Assembly: GCA_029204225.1 (NCBI GenBank)
Contig: CM055108.1
Span: forward strand, 10,074,293-10,138,292
Length of the DNA: 64,000 nucleotides
Source of the DNA: Diphasiastrum complanatum
Lineage: Eukaryota > Streptophyta > Lycopodiopsida > Lycopodiales > Lycopodiaceae
Reading direction: 5' to 3'
Numbering within the stretch: the first letter of the stretch is position 1; every line of letters starts with the position of its first letter. The notes under the pieces are model-generated. The model made no database searches, had not been told where the DNA came from, and saw only the letters and a list, made by a program, of their open reading frames with translations. Position numbers and translations under genes: made by a program. Positions 43,351 to 54,700 of the stretch are shown here, in pieces.

Positions 43351-43973
43351 TCGTGACAATTGTCACATTTAATTCTACTTGATTCTAACTTTGAAATCAT
43401 CAGAATCTGTGAGATTGATTTCATAGACAAACATAACAGAGATAATGTTGATTCCGAGGTAATAATATTGAACGCAATAAAACTGTATAATCAGTTCAGT
43501 AAGTAGAATGTACAAATCAGATAAATAACAAGCACAAAAAATAGCGGATGCAACCGCATACTCAAAACTAACTCTAAATCTCTGATTGTCTCTATCTGCT
43601 GCACTTTTGCTAATTAGCAGTGCTTCAACAATACTCTATGATCCTTAGCTTTTACTTGAGAAAATGATCAGCTATTTATACTAGTTAGGAATCTCGCATG
43701 GGCTTATTCAAATAATAGTGAAAAGACAATTGTTTGGCTGTTGATCACAATTTGCACTTAGCCATATTGCATTGTCACTTATCCAATTAGGTTACATGGT
43801 AGTTACTTGCTAACAATGGTTAGAACAAGTCGTTAGCTTCATAACAAGTGGTAGCGTGACCTGTTAACCTTGTATTTTTGCAAAGTGTGCGATAACACAA
43901 GTAAAAATACAAAAACTGGATAGATGAATGGATATTTATTAAAGATCGGATTATAAGGATAATAATCCAACAC
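43351..43973 (-). repeat. probable LTR of a minus-strand copia (outer end unknown)
   Basis: In the minus sense it begins TGTTGGATTATTATCC directly after AGAGAGTG, the end of a copia RNase H frame, as expected for a 3' LTR. A TATAAATAG-type box is present near 43675. The distal boundary could not be fixed. Confidence 0.5.
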
Positions 43974-44320
43974 ACTCTCTTAATCTGAGCCCAATGTATG
44001 CCTTGAACTTTAAACTTAGCATTGCACAAAAAAATTTGTGTGCATCCAAGCTCAGTGCCTTAGTGAAAATGTCTTTCGTCATGTCTTGCGTTTGACAGTA
44101 CTCCACGCTAACTTCTTTGTTGAGAACTTTTCTTATGACATAGTGATAGTTGATGTGCTTACTCCTAGAATGAAATCTAGGATTGGTTGATAAAGCAATA
44201 ACACTTTGATTATCACAAAAGACAATTGCCGGAGCAAATTGTTTCATACAAACATCTGATAGTAGATTTCTCAACCATATGGCTTCCTTTGTCACTTGAG
44301 AGATAGAAATATACTTTGAT
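43974..44320 (-). pseudogene. copia RNase H 3' end, minus strand
   Basis: A 114-codon minus-strand frame carries KEAIWLRNLLSDVC, CDNQSVIALSTNPRFHSRSK and a segment with QTQDMTKDIFTKALSLDAH, which is the terminal part of a copia RNase H. The upstream pol is missing or unreadable beyond about 44470. Confidence 0.85.
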
Positions 44321-44579
44321 TACTATTAAAGTTTTCTTGTGATTGTTTCATGAGATTGGATCATTGTTGAGGAAGGATGTAAATCCAAATGTGGATCTAT
44401 GAGTGTATGCATCTCCTGACCAACCTACATTTGGATAACCACTGAGTATGTTGAGTTTTTAGTTAAAATAGCAATGATTGACTTATACAATGCTTTCTAA
44501 ATTTGATGGTACCACGTGTGCCCAATTCTAGAATTATCAAGCCGTCTTTCTTTTACGAGCCCTTTGAGTGCTCTTAAGT

Positions 44580-46490
44580 GACTTTATTGGATGTTGCATA
44601 ACCAGGTGAATATGGTTTGGCTACCTCAACAACAACACAATATGAATTGTGGCACAAAAGACTGGGTAACTTAAACTATGGGAGCTTAAGATTGATGGCG
44701 AAGCTGAAGATGATAACAGGATTACCAGCACTATAGGATGATCATCATGCCATATGTGAAGGATGTGTTATGGGAAAGCATCATAGGGAGACTTCAAGAA
44801 AGGTGGAGCTGCAAGAGCTAAGAAACCGCTGGAACTTATTCATAGCGACTTGTGCGGCCCAATGAAGACCATGTTGATGGGGGGAGCCTATTATTTTATG
44901 AATTTCATAGATGATTACTCTAGGAGGACATGAATTTATTTCTTGAAGAAGAAATCTGACGCTTTTTCTCGTCTCAAAGAGTTTAAGGCTTTAGTAGAGA
45001 ACCAACTGGATGCACGCATCAAGGTGCTAAGATCAAATAGAGGAGGCGAATACAAATCTGATGATTTTGAGGACTTTTACAAGGAGCATGGCATCAAAAG
45101 GCAATTCACACACACACGTCGCATAGTAATGGTGTAGCTGAAAGGAAAAATAGGACTATTATGGAGAGTGCACACTCCATGATGAAGCAAATAGGCTTAA
45201 CCAATTCTCTTTGGTCGAAAGCGTGCAGTGCGGCAACGTTTTTGCAAAATAGGAGTCCTATAGTTGCGGTTCCAAATTTGACTCCCGAAGAGGCATTTAT
45301 AGGAATGAAGCCAAAAAATTGACAAGTTTCGTATCTTTGGATGTAGGGCCTATGTTACATGTGCCGAAGGAGGAGCAAAGCAAACTTGATGACAAAGCGA
45401 TCAAGTGTATCTTTGTCGGTTATGACGAGAGGACGAAAGCGTATAGGTGTCTTGATCTTATAATGAGCAAGATTCATATAAGCAACGATGTAATCTTTGA
45501 TGAGATGCATAGGTATGAAGATAAAGATCATGCAGGTGATGAAAGCATCAATAGACTTACCACAAACTTGGAAGAAGAAGACGCTGCACAGGATCATGCA
45601 CATGAAGATGAAGGTCGAGAGGGTGAGTATGAGAGGACACCACCTATCCAAGAGCCTAGGGGAAGGTACTTGCCAATAGGAACAACAAAGGAAAAACTGG
45701 TTGGAAGTAAGAGACATTACTTGGACACTCTTTGGGACACATACTCTCCACGAAGTGTATCACCTGAGTCCAAAATACCAAAATGGTATGAGAAGATCAT
45801 GAAGGACGCAAAGTTAAATCAACCAAGATCTAGCACGCAAGTGAGAAGATCAACGTGGGAAAGGAAGTCTCCCAATCGCTATCATGTGAACTATGCCCTA
45901 ATAAATGACATTTTAAAGTGTCGAGAGTCATCAACCTTTGATGAAGCAAAGGATCACAAAGAGTGGCAAAGGGCAATGGAAGAGGAGATAGAGTCTATCC
46001 ACAGGCATGGTACGTGGGAATTAGTTGATCCACCACCTGGAAAGAAATCCATTGACAACAAATGGATGTTTAGAACAAAGTTTCATGCAGATGGCACGAT
46101 AGCAAAGCATAAGGCACGCCTAGTAGTGAAGGGCTATGAGCAAAACAAAGGAATTGACTATGAAGAGACATTTGTTCCAGTGGCTAAGTGGACTACGCTA
46201 CGTCTTATCATTGCCTTAACATCTCATTTTGGGTGGAAGATCCATCAAATGGATGTAAATTCCGCATTTTTGAATGGTAACTTGGAGGAAGAAGTTTACA
46301 TGGTCCAACCATAGAGCTTCATGGCAAAGGGACAAGAACATAAGGTGTGCAAGCTACGCAAGGCACTCTATGGCCTCAAGCAAGCGCCACGTGCATGGTA
46401 TGGACAAATTGACCATTACTTTCTATAGAACAACTGATCAGACAGTCCTTGATTCTACCAACAAAGTGTGCATTTTACTTGACAAAGGAT
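44580..46490 (+). pseudogene. copia integrase to reverse transcriptase fragment
   Basis: Plus-strand blocks run in order: pre-integrase (YELWHKRLGNLNYGSLRLM, CEGCVMGKHHRE about 44640-44790) and integrase core (KVLRSNRGGEYKSDDFEDF about 45020, with Asn where Asp is usual). Next is a 331-codon open frame at 45319-46314 with KAIKCIFVGYDERTKAYR, an acidic spacer, and the start of reverse transcriptase (HGTWELVDPP, KARLVVKGYEQ, EVYMVQP). A stop and frameshift follow, with [20 protein letters not shown] readable to about 46420. The end of reverse transcriptase and RNase H are absent. Confidence 0.88.
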
Positions 46491-46492
46491 GA

Positions 46493-47329
46493 GAATGAAA
46501 CAAACGCAAACTCAAAACATTTCTATTCGTGACTAAATCGAAAAGAATCGCGAAGGATTTGCGAAACAGTGTCTTGTGGAAGCTCGTGGCTTTCTTGTTG
46601 AAGCTCAAAAGATTCGTGAATAGAATCTTGTCATGAAATTTTTTGTTTCTTGTTCAAGCGCGATGATACAAACTTGTAATTGTTTTACCAAGAGCCTATA
46701 CCATTTCTGCAGTCAGGTCCCTTTTTAAAGTACGAGATGTATTGTAATCATGAGTCTGCTTAAGAATTTGCTTTGAACTATGAGAAATACATTGAATTGA
46801 TTCCGTTGCCCCCATCTACAGTCTAGAGTATGACCTTTCATCTGGCATTTCGATTCTAGATCTGTAAGATATACTTTTTGAAGGACCAAAGGCTTACGTT
46901 GAAAAATAAGCCTGTCAAGTTATACTCTGACATGGTTGTTAAAAAGTTAGATCGAAAGTCCTCCAACACACCAAATACTTAAAACTTTTTCTAAAGAGTC
47001 TGAGACTTTGTATGGTAGTATACTAATCATCTTATAAAGGAATTAAAATTCTGCAAATCACGCATTGAAGGGTATGGCCTTTGCGTTGGAATTCATCACC
47101 TTTGCTGCCAAGCTTCATTGGACTCATCGTTTTCCTGTTCATCCTTCACAAGCAACCTATTGTTTGATTCATTCATCTTTATATAATGAACTAAAGTGGG
47201 AGAAGAACCTAATCAACACTTCAATCCTGTGAGCATACTCTTGCTTAGTTTTTTCTTATTCTTTGCTCCACCTTGAACGATAATTGCCTACATTGAACAT
47301 GAACTATTTTCAGCTTCTTTATTTCAGGA
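46493..47329. other. no gene recognised
   Basis: There are short open frames only. The minus strand near 47080-47330 may continue the acidic tail of the receptor-like protein pseudogene next to it (a KDEQENDESNEAW stretch), but this is weak. Confidence 0.3.
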
Positions 47330-47909
47330 GTTGAATAGCCCCTGGCCAATAGACTTTGGCTTGTACATGGATCCAATACAGACACATGTACGTTGCACTG
47401 CCTCAAACAGACAATCTGACACAATAAGATCTGAAGCTAATGCTGTAAGATAATTCTAAGCCAAGTTCTAGTAAGCTATAGAATATCCGGAGGGTATGAA
47501 CAACTCAAAATCGATCTTGAGGGATGAGACCACCCAACATATTTTCTGACAAGTCGATGGACGTTAGAAACAAATAAGCGTCCGTATAAACGAGATCGAT
47601 GCCTTTGACAGTGATCTGCAAGGTCTAGTTGTAGAGGGTTGAGCTATTCAACAATGTACTTGCATTTGTCTTTATATAGATAGAGCCTTGTGGATGGCTA
47701 AGGCTTGAAGTACCGGCAACAAGGAAGTCTCCTCTTGTCTTGTTATTTGATAGGTCTAGAACTTGCATGGTAGTGAGATTCCAAATCCAAGCTGGAATTG
47801 GACCCTCCAGCTGATTTTATCGCAGCACAAGCACGCGTGAATTGGGCAGTATTGATGTTGTGTTGTTGTAGTGATAAACTTCCGCTAAGCTGGTTTTGTT
47901 TAAATCAAC
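47330..47909 (-). pseudogene. leucine-rich-repeat receptor-like protein gene remnant
   Basis: The minus strand reads SRVLVLR, a stop, then NQLEGPIPAWIWNLTTMQVL and DLSNNK, two consecutive plant-type LRR units with the GPIP signature. About 130 bases further it reads TVKGIDLVYTDAYLFLTSID and LSENMLGGLIP. This corresponds to the TVKG...SIDLSxNxLxGxIP segment found before the last repeats of plant LRR receptor-like proteins. Stops and frame changes follow. The N-terminal repeats are cut off at the edge of the tandem array (47913). Confidence 0.7.
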
Positions 47910-50260
47910 CAAGTTATGTGACTATCGAATATCATGTTATGAATTCATGTCTAGAGTCAAAAATATTTTCCTAGATGTATGCATGTTCATGAACAACGTA
48001 CGTAGGTTTTAATTAATAGTAGAAAAACAAATCTTTTGTATGAGGTGGAGAACCCTTATGCATATAATATTACGTATGAATGTTAGTAGAAAATCCAACA
48101 AACGTATGTAACTTACAAGAAATGTACAAAAAAATGTATTTGATAAAACAATACATGGTCATTCATATTTTGTTCTGTGGTTTTGTATATTTAAACCTTT
48201 TTTTTTTATCTGGTGATAGATAGAAAACAATTATATTTCAATTTAAATAATCAAGTACCAAACAAGAAAATGAAATTTTGTATAAAGAAACAAGATCTTT
48301 TGTACATGTAATAATACGTGCAATAGTTAGTTATTGATGTAAAATTAGTAATATATGGTTTTTTTAAATGTGTGACTTTGTTGTCTCAATATCATAGTAA
48401 TTAAATAGATTTCTTTATGTATACATAGAAGTGGAACAATTTAGATTAGTTAATAATAAGTATTTTTTCTATTTGATGTTTCGTTTGATTATCTTAAATT
48501 TTGTCTTGCTCTTTGTAATTGATTAAAAAATGCTACTTATCATGTTTAATAGTTTTCCTTTGACTGGTTTTTCTATCGTGTTATTAAGTTCATGTACAAT
48601 CATACCTCCTCGTACATGCACAAATATATCTAATTGTTAGTACTTTATTAACCATGAGCATTTTTGTATGAGTTGAAAACTTTTTGTATGTGTAATATTT
48701 CGTATATTAGCTAGTGAATTGTGTTACGATGCAATGTCGGCATGTAGTCATAGATCCTTATATGCAACGAATTAATTTATGCTACTCGTATCAATACAAC
48801 TGATTTGTTCATAAATATTATTACGCAGTTAAGTATAGGATTTTATTCAATTTTGCTTTGTTTGTTATGTGACTATTTAATATCATGTTACAGATTTATT
48901 TTTAGAATCAAAAACTATGTTCATTGATGTATGCATGTTCATGAACAACGTACGTAGTTTTTAGATAATAGTAGGAAAACCAATTTTTGTATAAAGTGGA
49001 AGACCTTTATGCATATAATATTACGTATGTATGTTGGTGGAAAATCCAACAAAAGTACGTAATTTACAAGGAATGTATAGAAGAACATACTTGACAAGAC
49101 AGTACATGGTTATTCATATTTTGTTCCATGATTTATTGAATCTATTTTTTCGATCTGGTGATAGATAGACAATATGTACTTGCAATTTTGTCCATTTATT
49201 ATGTTAATGAACGAGTTACAGATTCCATTAAGAGAATGTATCTTTTGGATATTGAAGATTTACAAATATTAATAATATAGTAAGTTTAAATGCATTTCTA
49301 TAAAAATTATCAAGAATTATTGTAGTCATGGGTATTCATATGCAATGAAAGAATGTGTACATTACTTGTATCAATACAACTAATTTGTTCATAATTATTA
49401 TTATCCAATTGAGTATAAGATTTTATTCAGTTTTGTTTTGTTTGTTATGTGACTATCAAATATCATGTTATGAATTCATGTCTAGAATCAAAAATATTTT
49501 CGTAGATGTATGCATGTTCATGAACGACGTACATAGATTTTAATTAATAGTGGAAAAACAAATCTTTTGTATGAGGTGGAAAACCCTTATGTATATTTAT
49601 TATGTGTGTATGTTGGTGAAAAATCTAACAAAAGTACGTAATTTACAAGAAATGTACAGAAAAAAGTACTTGATAAAATAGTACATGATCATTCATATTT
49701 TGTTCCATGGTTTTGTATATTTGAACCTGTTTTTTTATTATTATCTGGTGATATATAAAAAAAAGTTATATTTCAACTTAAATAATCAAGTACCAAACAA
49801 GAAAATGAAATTTTGTATAAGGGAACAAGATCTTTTGTACATGTAATAATACGTGCAATACTTAGTTACTGATGTAAAATTAGTAATATACGGTTTGTTT
49901 AAATGTGTGACTTTGTTGTCTCAATATCATAGTAATTAAATAGACGTTTTTATGTATACATAGAAATGAAACAATGTAGATTAGTTAATAATAAGTATTT
50001 TTTCTATTTGATATTTCGTTTGATTATCTTAAATTTTGTCTTGGTATTTGTAATTGATTAAGAAATGCTACCTATTATGTTTAATAGTTTTCCTTCGATT
50101 GGTTTTTCCGTGTCATGTTACGAAGTTCATGTACGATCATACCTCCTCGTACATGCACAAATATATGTAATTGTTAGTAGTTTATTAACCATGAACATTT
50201 TTGTACGAGTTGAAAACTTTTTGCATTTGTAACATTTTGTATATTGGCTAGTGAATTGTG

Positions 50261-50265
50261 TTACG
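50261..50265. other. target-site duplication, left copy
   Basis: TTACG directly precedes the 5' LTR and is repeated exactly at 56408-56412 after the 3' LTR. The paralogous tandem-repeat copy shows the unoccupied site with a single TTACG at 48724-48728. Confidence 0.9.
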
Positions 50266-50587
50266 TGTTAAAAATTCACAATTCTAGCTTGACTAGTTTT
50301 GGTCATATGACTTGTAAATAGTTAGATGGTCATGATGTGGCTTGTCACACGTGCCAAATAGCATAGGATTCCATTCATAAGGATGTTCTCAAGTAGACCT
50401 AAGTGTTAGAACCTTTGGAATGAGATACAAGGGAGAAAAAATAGGAGCTATTTTTGGTAATTTTTGCATTGTTGAGGGATCTCCAAGATTCCAACCCTAA
50501 CTTGGTAGGGATGAAAGATCCACCAAAATTAGCATTAGGGATAGGTTTAGGGCTACTCATACCTGCCCAAAACCATGATGGATCATG

Positions 50588-50595
50588 TATATATA
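50588..50595 (+). promoter_or_regulatory. TATA box in the 5' LTR
   Basis: TATATATA lies in the middle of the LTR, the position expected for the promoter that starts the genomic transcript. The 3' LTR has the same motif. Confidence 0.5.
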
Positions 50596-50763
50596 GGTGA
50601 TGATATCTCACCAAAATCAATCAAGCAATTTCATGTTTTTTCTCTCATAATGGTGCAATTGCTCTCTATGTTCATAAATGTTTGAGTACTTGTGATTACT
50701 AATGATTATAGGATTGAATGTAGGTCTGGTGTACAGTACTCAGACTGTGGGAGGCCGTACTTT

Positions 50764-50773
50764 CACACGTGTG
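50764..50773. promoter_or_regulatory. CACACGTGTG palindrome (G-box core) in the 5' LTR
   Basis: A perfect 10-bp palindrome containing CACGTG, the plant G-box bound by bZIP and bHLH factors. It is conserved in the 3' LTR (56240-56249), and identical or near-identical palindromes occur in several older copia LTRs of this window. Here it lies downstream of the TATA box, so a regulatory role is inference. Confidence 0.4.
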
Positions 50774-50931
50774 AAGCCTTCTTCAAGGATTTGGGCCATT
50801 TAGTGAGGTTCAAGCATAGATTTTTTATGGATTTTGATGGTTCAACTTGTGCTAATCTTATGAAATCATAATCTATTGTTTCCCTCATCATTTCAAGTGT
50901 TTTAGGATCCTTATTTGCTGTAATTTTTACA

Positions 50932-50944
50932 TGGTATCAGAGCC
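50932..50944 (+). promoter_or_regulatory. primer-binding site of the young copia
   Basis: TGGTATCAGAGCC abuts the 5' LTR directly and is complementary to the 3' end of initiator tRNA-Met, as in most plant copia elements. About 800 bases of leader separate it from gag. Confidence 0.92.
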
Positions 50945-51742
50945 TAAAGGCTGAAATGAGCTAAATCCTTGGTTTTCATTCAATTTGATCACAATTTTTG
51001 ATCTAAATCTTGTGTAGATTGGATCTTAGCATCTAGTATTGATTCTAGAACTCAAAGTGAGTCAAATACATTGGAGATTGGTGTTGTGTGACTTCATTTG
51101 CAGGTGTTTAGGTGTCTAAAACCAGAGGCAAAGTTGAATTCAATTCACATTACCAAGATAGCAAGTTTTGCTTGCTCCAAGCATTGATTTCTACGCAAGT
51201 TTTGGAGGTGATTTCATAGAGGAGGCTTTCTAGAATTCAAGGAGAGGGAAGATCAGAGTTTTGGGGACTCTTCAAGGCTGTTCTAAGGTGTAGTAGACAC
51301 CTCCTAAAGTGATTTAGGTTCAGTCCAACCATTGCTTGATTTATGCACCAAATTAGATCAATTTTTCATCAATTTTGATCATTTTTTGCTTGTGATTGGA
51401 TAGTAGATTGTGTTGCATCCTCATTAAGTTCCATTTAGATCTTTTACAAGTGATTTTGGAAGTATATTAGGTTGCTGAAATTCACTCTTGATCAGATCAT
51501 TTGGAAGCTTTAATGCTCTTTATAGAAAGAGGGGCAATTCTACTAGTATTGTCTACTTCAATCAAGCAAGTGCATTGTTTCTAGTATTCTATGATTTGAT
51601 TTTGTTAGAGATCATTCTTAGATCTTTATAGGAAGTCTATTACTGATCTTTTCAGGTCCCTAAGAAGTGGGATAAGGTAGACCTTCAATCAAATCGATAG
51701 AAGTCACCTTCATTTGTGTCAAGTCCTTGATTAGGAAACTAG

Positions 51743-54700
51743 ATGGCATCTATAAATGCATATCTTTTGGATACTAATGAAAGGCTCAACAAAACTAACT
51801 ATTCCATATGGAAAGTTAGAATGGAATCTATCATGATCATGCAAGATCTGATGGAAATTGTAAATGGTAAGGAGGGTGAACCTATTCATCCTCAAGAAAA
51901 AGCCAAATACATCAAGAGGTGCAATGTTGCACTACATTGCATAAAAATGAATGTTGCAAATGAACTCTTAAGAGAGGTAGGAGATTGCACTTCAGCTCAA
52001 GATGCTTGGGAGACTTTGCAAAAGGTCTATGAATCCAAGAACCAAACTAGAATGTTAGCTTTGAAGAATCAAATCTATAGAAGCTATCAAAAGAAAGGAG
52101 AGAGTGCACATACTTTTGTCCTAAGAGTAAAGGAATTGAACAAAGAGCTAGCCTTTATAGGTGACCCTATCAAGGATGAAGAGCTTGTTCAACTCATATT
52201 GAATGGACTAAGCTTTGAATTTGACAATTTGGTTCAGGGATATGCAATTATGGGTAAGCTACCCATACTTGAAGAACTCCAAGGCACACTCATGGCCGAG
52301 GAATCAAGAAGGAGCCAAATGCAAGAGAGGATGGATAGGCTTTCCATCCAAGGTGGAGATGACCAAGCTCTCTTCACCAAAGGCAAAGGCAAGTCCAAAG
52401 GCAAAGGATCAACATTCAAGAAGTCTACAAAGCTTGAGGATCAAGAAGGACCCCCAAAGGCATCTCCATCAACCACCAAAGTCAAGAAGGACAAATCAAA
52501 GGTGAAGTGCTACTATTGTAGCAAGATGGGGCATTATGCCTCGGAATGCTTCAAGAGGAAGCAAGATCAAAGCCAAGCCAACATGAGCAAAGAGGAGGAG
52601 GAGGAGAGTTCACATGAGGACTCTCTCATGATGTCCATATTTTCTTCAACAAGCTTCAAAGGAGAAGATCCTTGGTGGATTGACTCGGGTGCTAGTTCAC
52701 ACATGACTAGTAAAAGGGAGTTTTTCTCTTCTCTCTTATCTTATGATGGACCTATAAAGTCTATCTATACAGCAAATGATGAAGCTTGTAAGATTGAAGG
52801 AGTTGGTAGCATTCCCCTTTGCTTAGGATCTTCCAAAAAGATCAACATAGAAGGTGTTTTGTACATTCCTACAATAACAAAGAATCTACTAAGTGTTGGC
52901 CAAATGGTAGATAATGGTTTCAATGTTGACTTTGCTTCAAATGAATGTTTCATCAAGAAGAAGGGTAAGATAGTGGCTAAGGGCACTAGACTTGGAAAAC
53001 TTTATAAGCTGGATGCATTTGTGGATACTAATGTTGTCATGTTGGCCGAGAAGAGCAAGATATCTACCTTTACTTTATGGCACAAAAGACTTGGACATGT
53101 CAACTCGGGTTCCATGGAGGCTATGATCAATGAGGAGTATGCTTTAGGCCTACCAAGGTCTATTGGGAAGGAAGACAAGGTTTGTGAAGCTTGTGCCTTA
53201 TCCAAGGCACATAAGAAGGTGTTTTCTAACTCCATCACAAAGTCATCTCATCCTCTTGAACTCATACACTCGGATGTGCACATTGCTAGCACCAAATCTA
53301 ATGGAGGTTCATCCATGTTTTTAACCTTCATTGATGACTACTCAAGATATTGTTGGGTGTTCTTACTTTCCTTCAAGTCTCAAGTATTTGATACTTTTGT
53401 AAAGTTCAAGTTGTTTGTGGAAAAGCATCATAATCATAGCATCAAGATTCTTAGAAGTGACAATGGTGGAGAATTCATCTCCAATGAGTTCAAGGCCTTT
53501 TGTGAGGAGGAAGGGATCAAGAAAGAGACTTCTTGTCCTTACACTCCTCAACAAAATGGAGTTGCTGAAAGAAGGAATAGAACATTATGTGAATGTTCTA
53601 AGGCTTTAAGATTAGATGCTTGTTTGCCCAAATCCTTTTGGGGTGAGTCTCTTGTATGTGCAAACTACTTGATGAATAGGGTGTCTTGCAAAGCAATTGA
53701 AGGCAAAACTCCTTATGAGATGTTGTATGGAAAGAAACCCAATCTTAATCACTTGAAAGTTTTTGGGTGTATATGTTATGTGCATGTGCCATTGGAAACA
53801 AGAACCAAGGAGGATCCATCTTCCACAAGAGGGATCATGCTTGGAAAGGCAAGCTCAAGCAAGGGCTACAAAGTCTATCTCCCATCCTTGAACAGATTTG
53901 TTGTTTCAAGGGATGTCATCTTTGATGAACATCATATGCATATGCTTGAAGAAGGCTCAAGTGCTCCAACAATCAAGAAGAAGATGGCCGAGGAGCAAGA
54001 TCTTGGTTTTGAGGAGGAGCTCATGGAGGAGCAAGCACCAAACCCACCTATCACACCAAGGAGATCTTCAAGGGCAAAAGTGGAGCCATCAAGGCTTACA
54101 TATCAAGGCAAAGGACAGCAAGTTGAGGGTATCTCATCCACTTCTTATGCTTTATCTAGTTTTGAAGAACCGTCTAATGTTGAAGATGCATTGAACTCCA
54201 AAGAATGGTATAAAGCTATGTTGGATGAGTATGATGCCTTGATTGAGAATGAAACTTGGTTGCTTGTTGAGAGACCTCAAAGGAATGTAATAGGATACAA
54301 GTGGGTCTTCAAGCTTAAGTTGAATGCAAATGGGAGTGTTAACAAACATAAAGCAATATTAGTTGCAAAAGGTTATGCTCAAGAGAGAGGGATAGACTAT
54401 GAGGAAACTTTTGCACCCGTGGCCAAGATGGTCACAATAAGACTAATCATTGCACTTGCATCACATTTTGGATGGATTCTATGTCAAATGGATGTCTCTA
54501 ATGCTTTCTTGAATGGTTTTTTGGAAGAGGATATCTATATGGAGCAGCCACAAGGGTTCATCAAGCATGGAATGGAGAACAAAGTATGCCATCTCCAAAG
54601 AAGCATCTATGGCTTGAAGCAAGCCTCGAGATCTTGGAATTCAGGACTACATTGCTATCTTATTTCACTTTCTTTTGCTCAAAGTGAATATGATCCTACT

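Larger units (their letters stand above)
50266..50931 (+). repeat. 5' LTR of the young copia
   Basis: 666 bp, starting TGTTAAAAATTCAC and ending TTTTTACA. It contains a TATATATA box at 50588-50595 and a CACACGTGTG palindrome at 50764-50773. It lacks 16 bases present in the 3' LTR after GGAATGAG. Confidence 0.95.

Noticed and set aside
50399-50620. Repeated minus-strand open frame in both LTRs (50399-50620 and 55866-56096)
   Set aside because: It is duplicated only because the LTRs are duplicated; no known protein and no start or promoter context.
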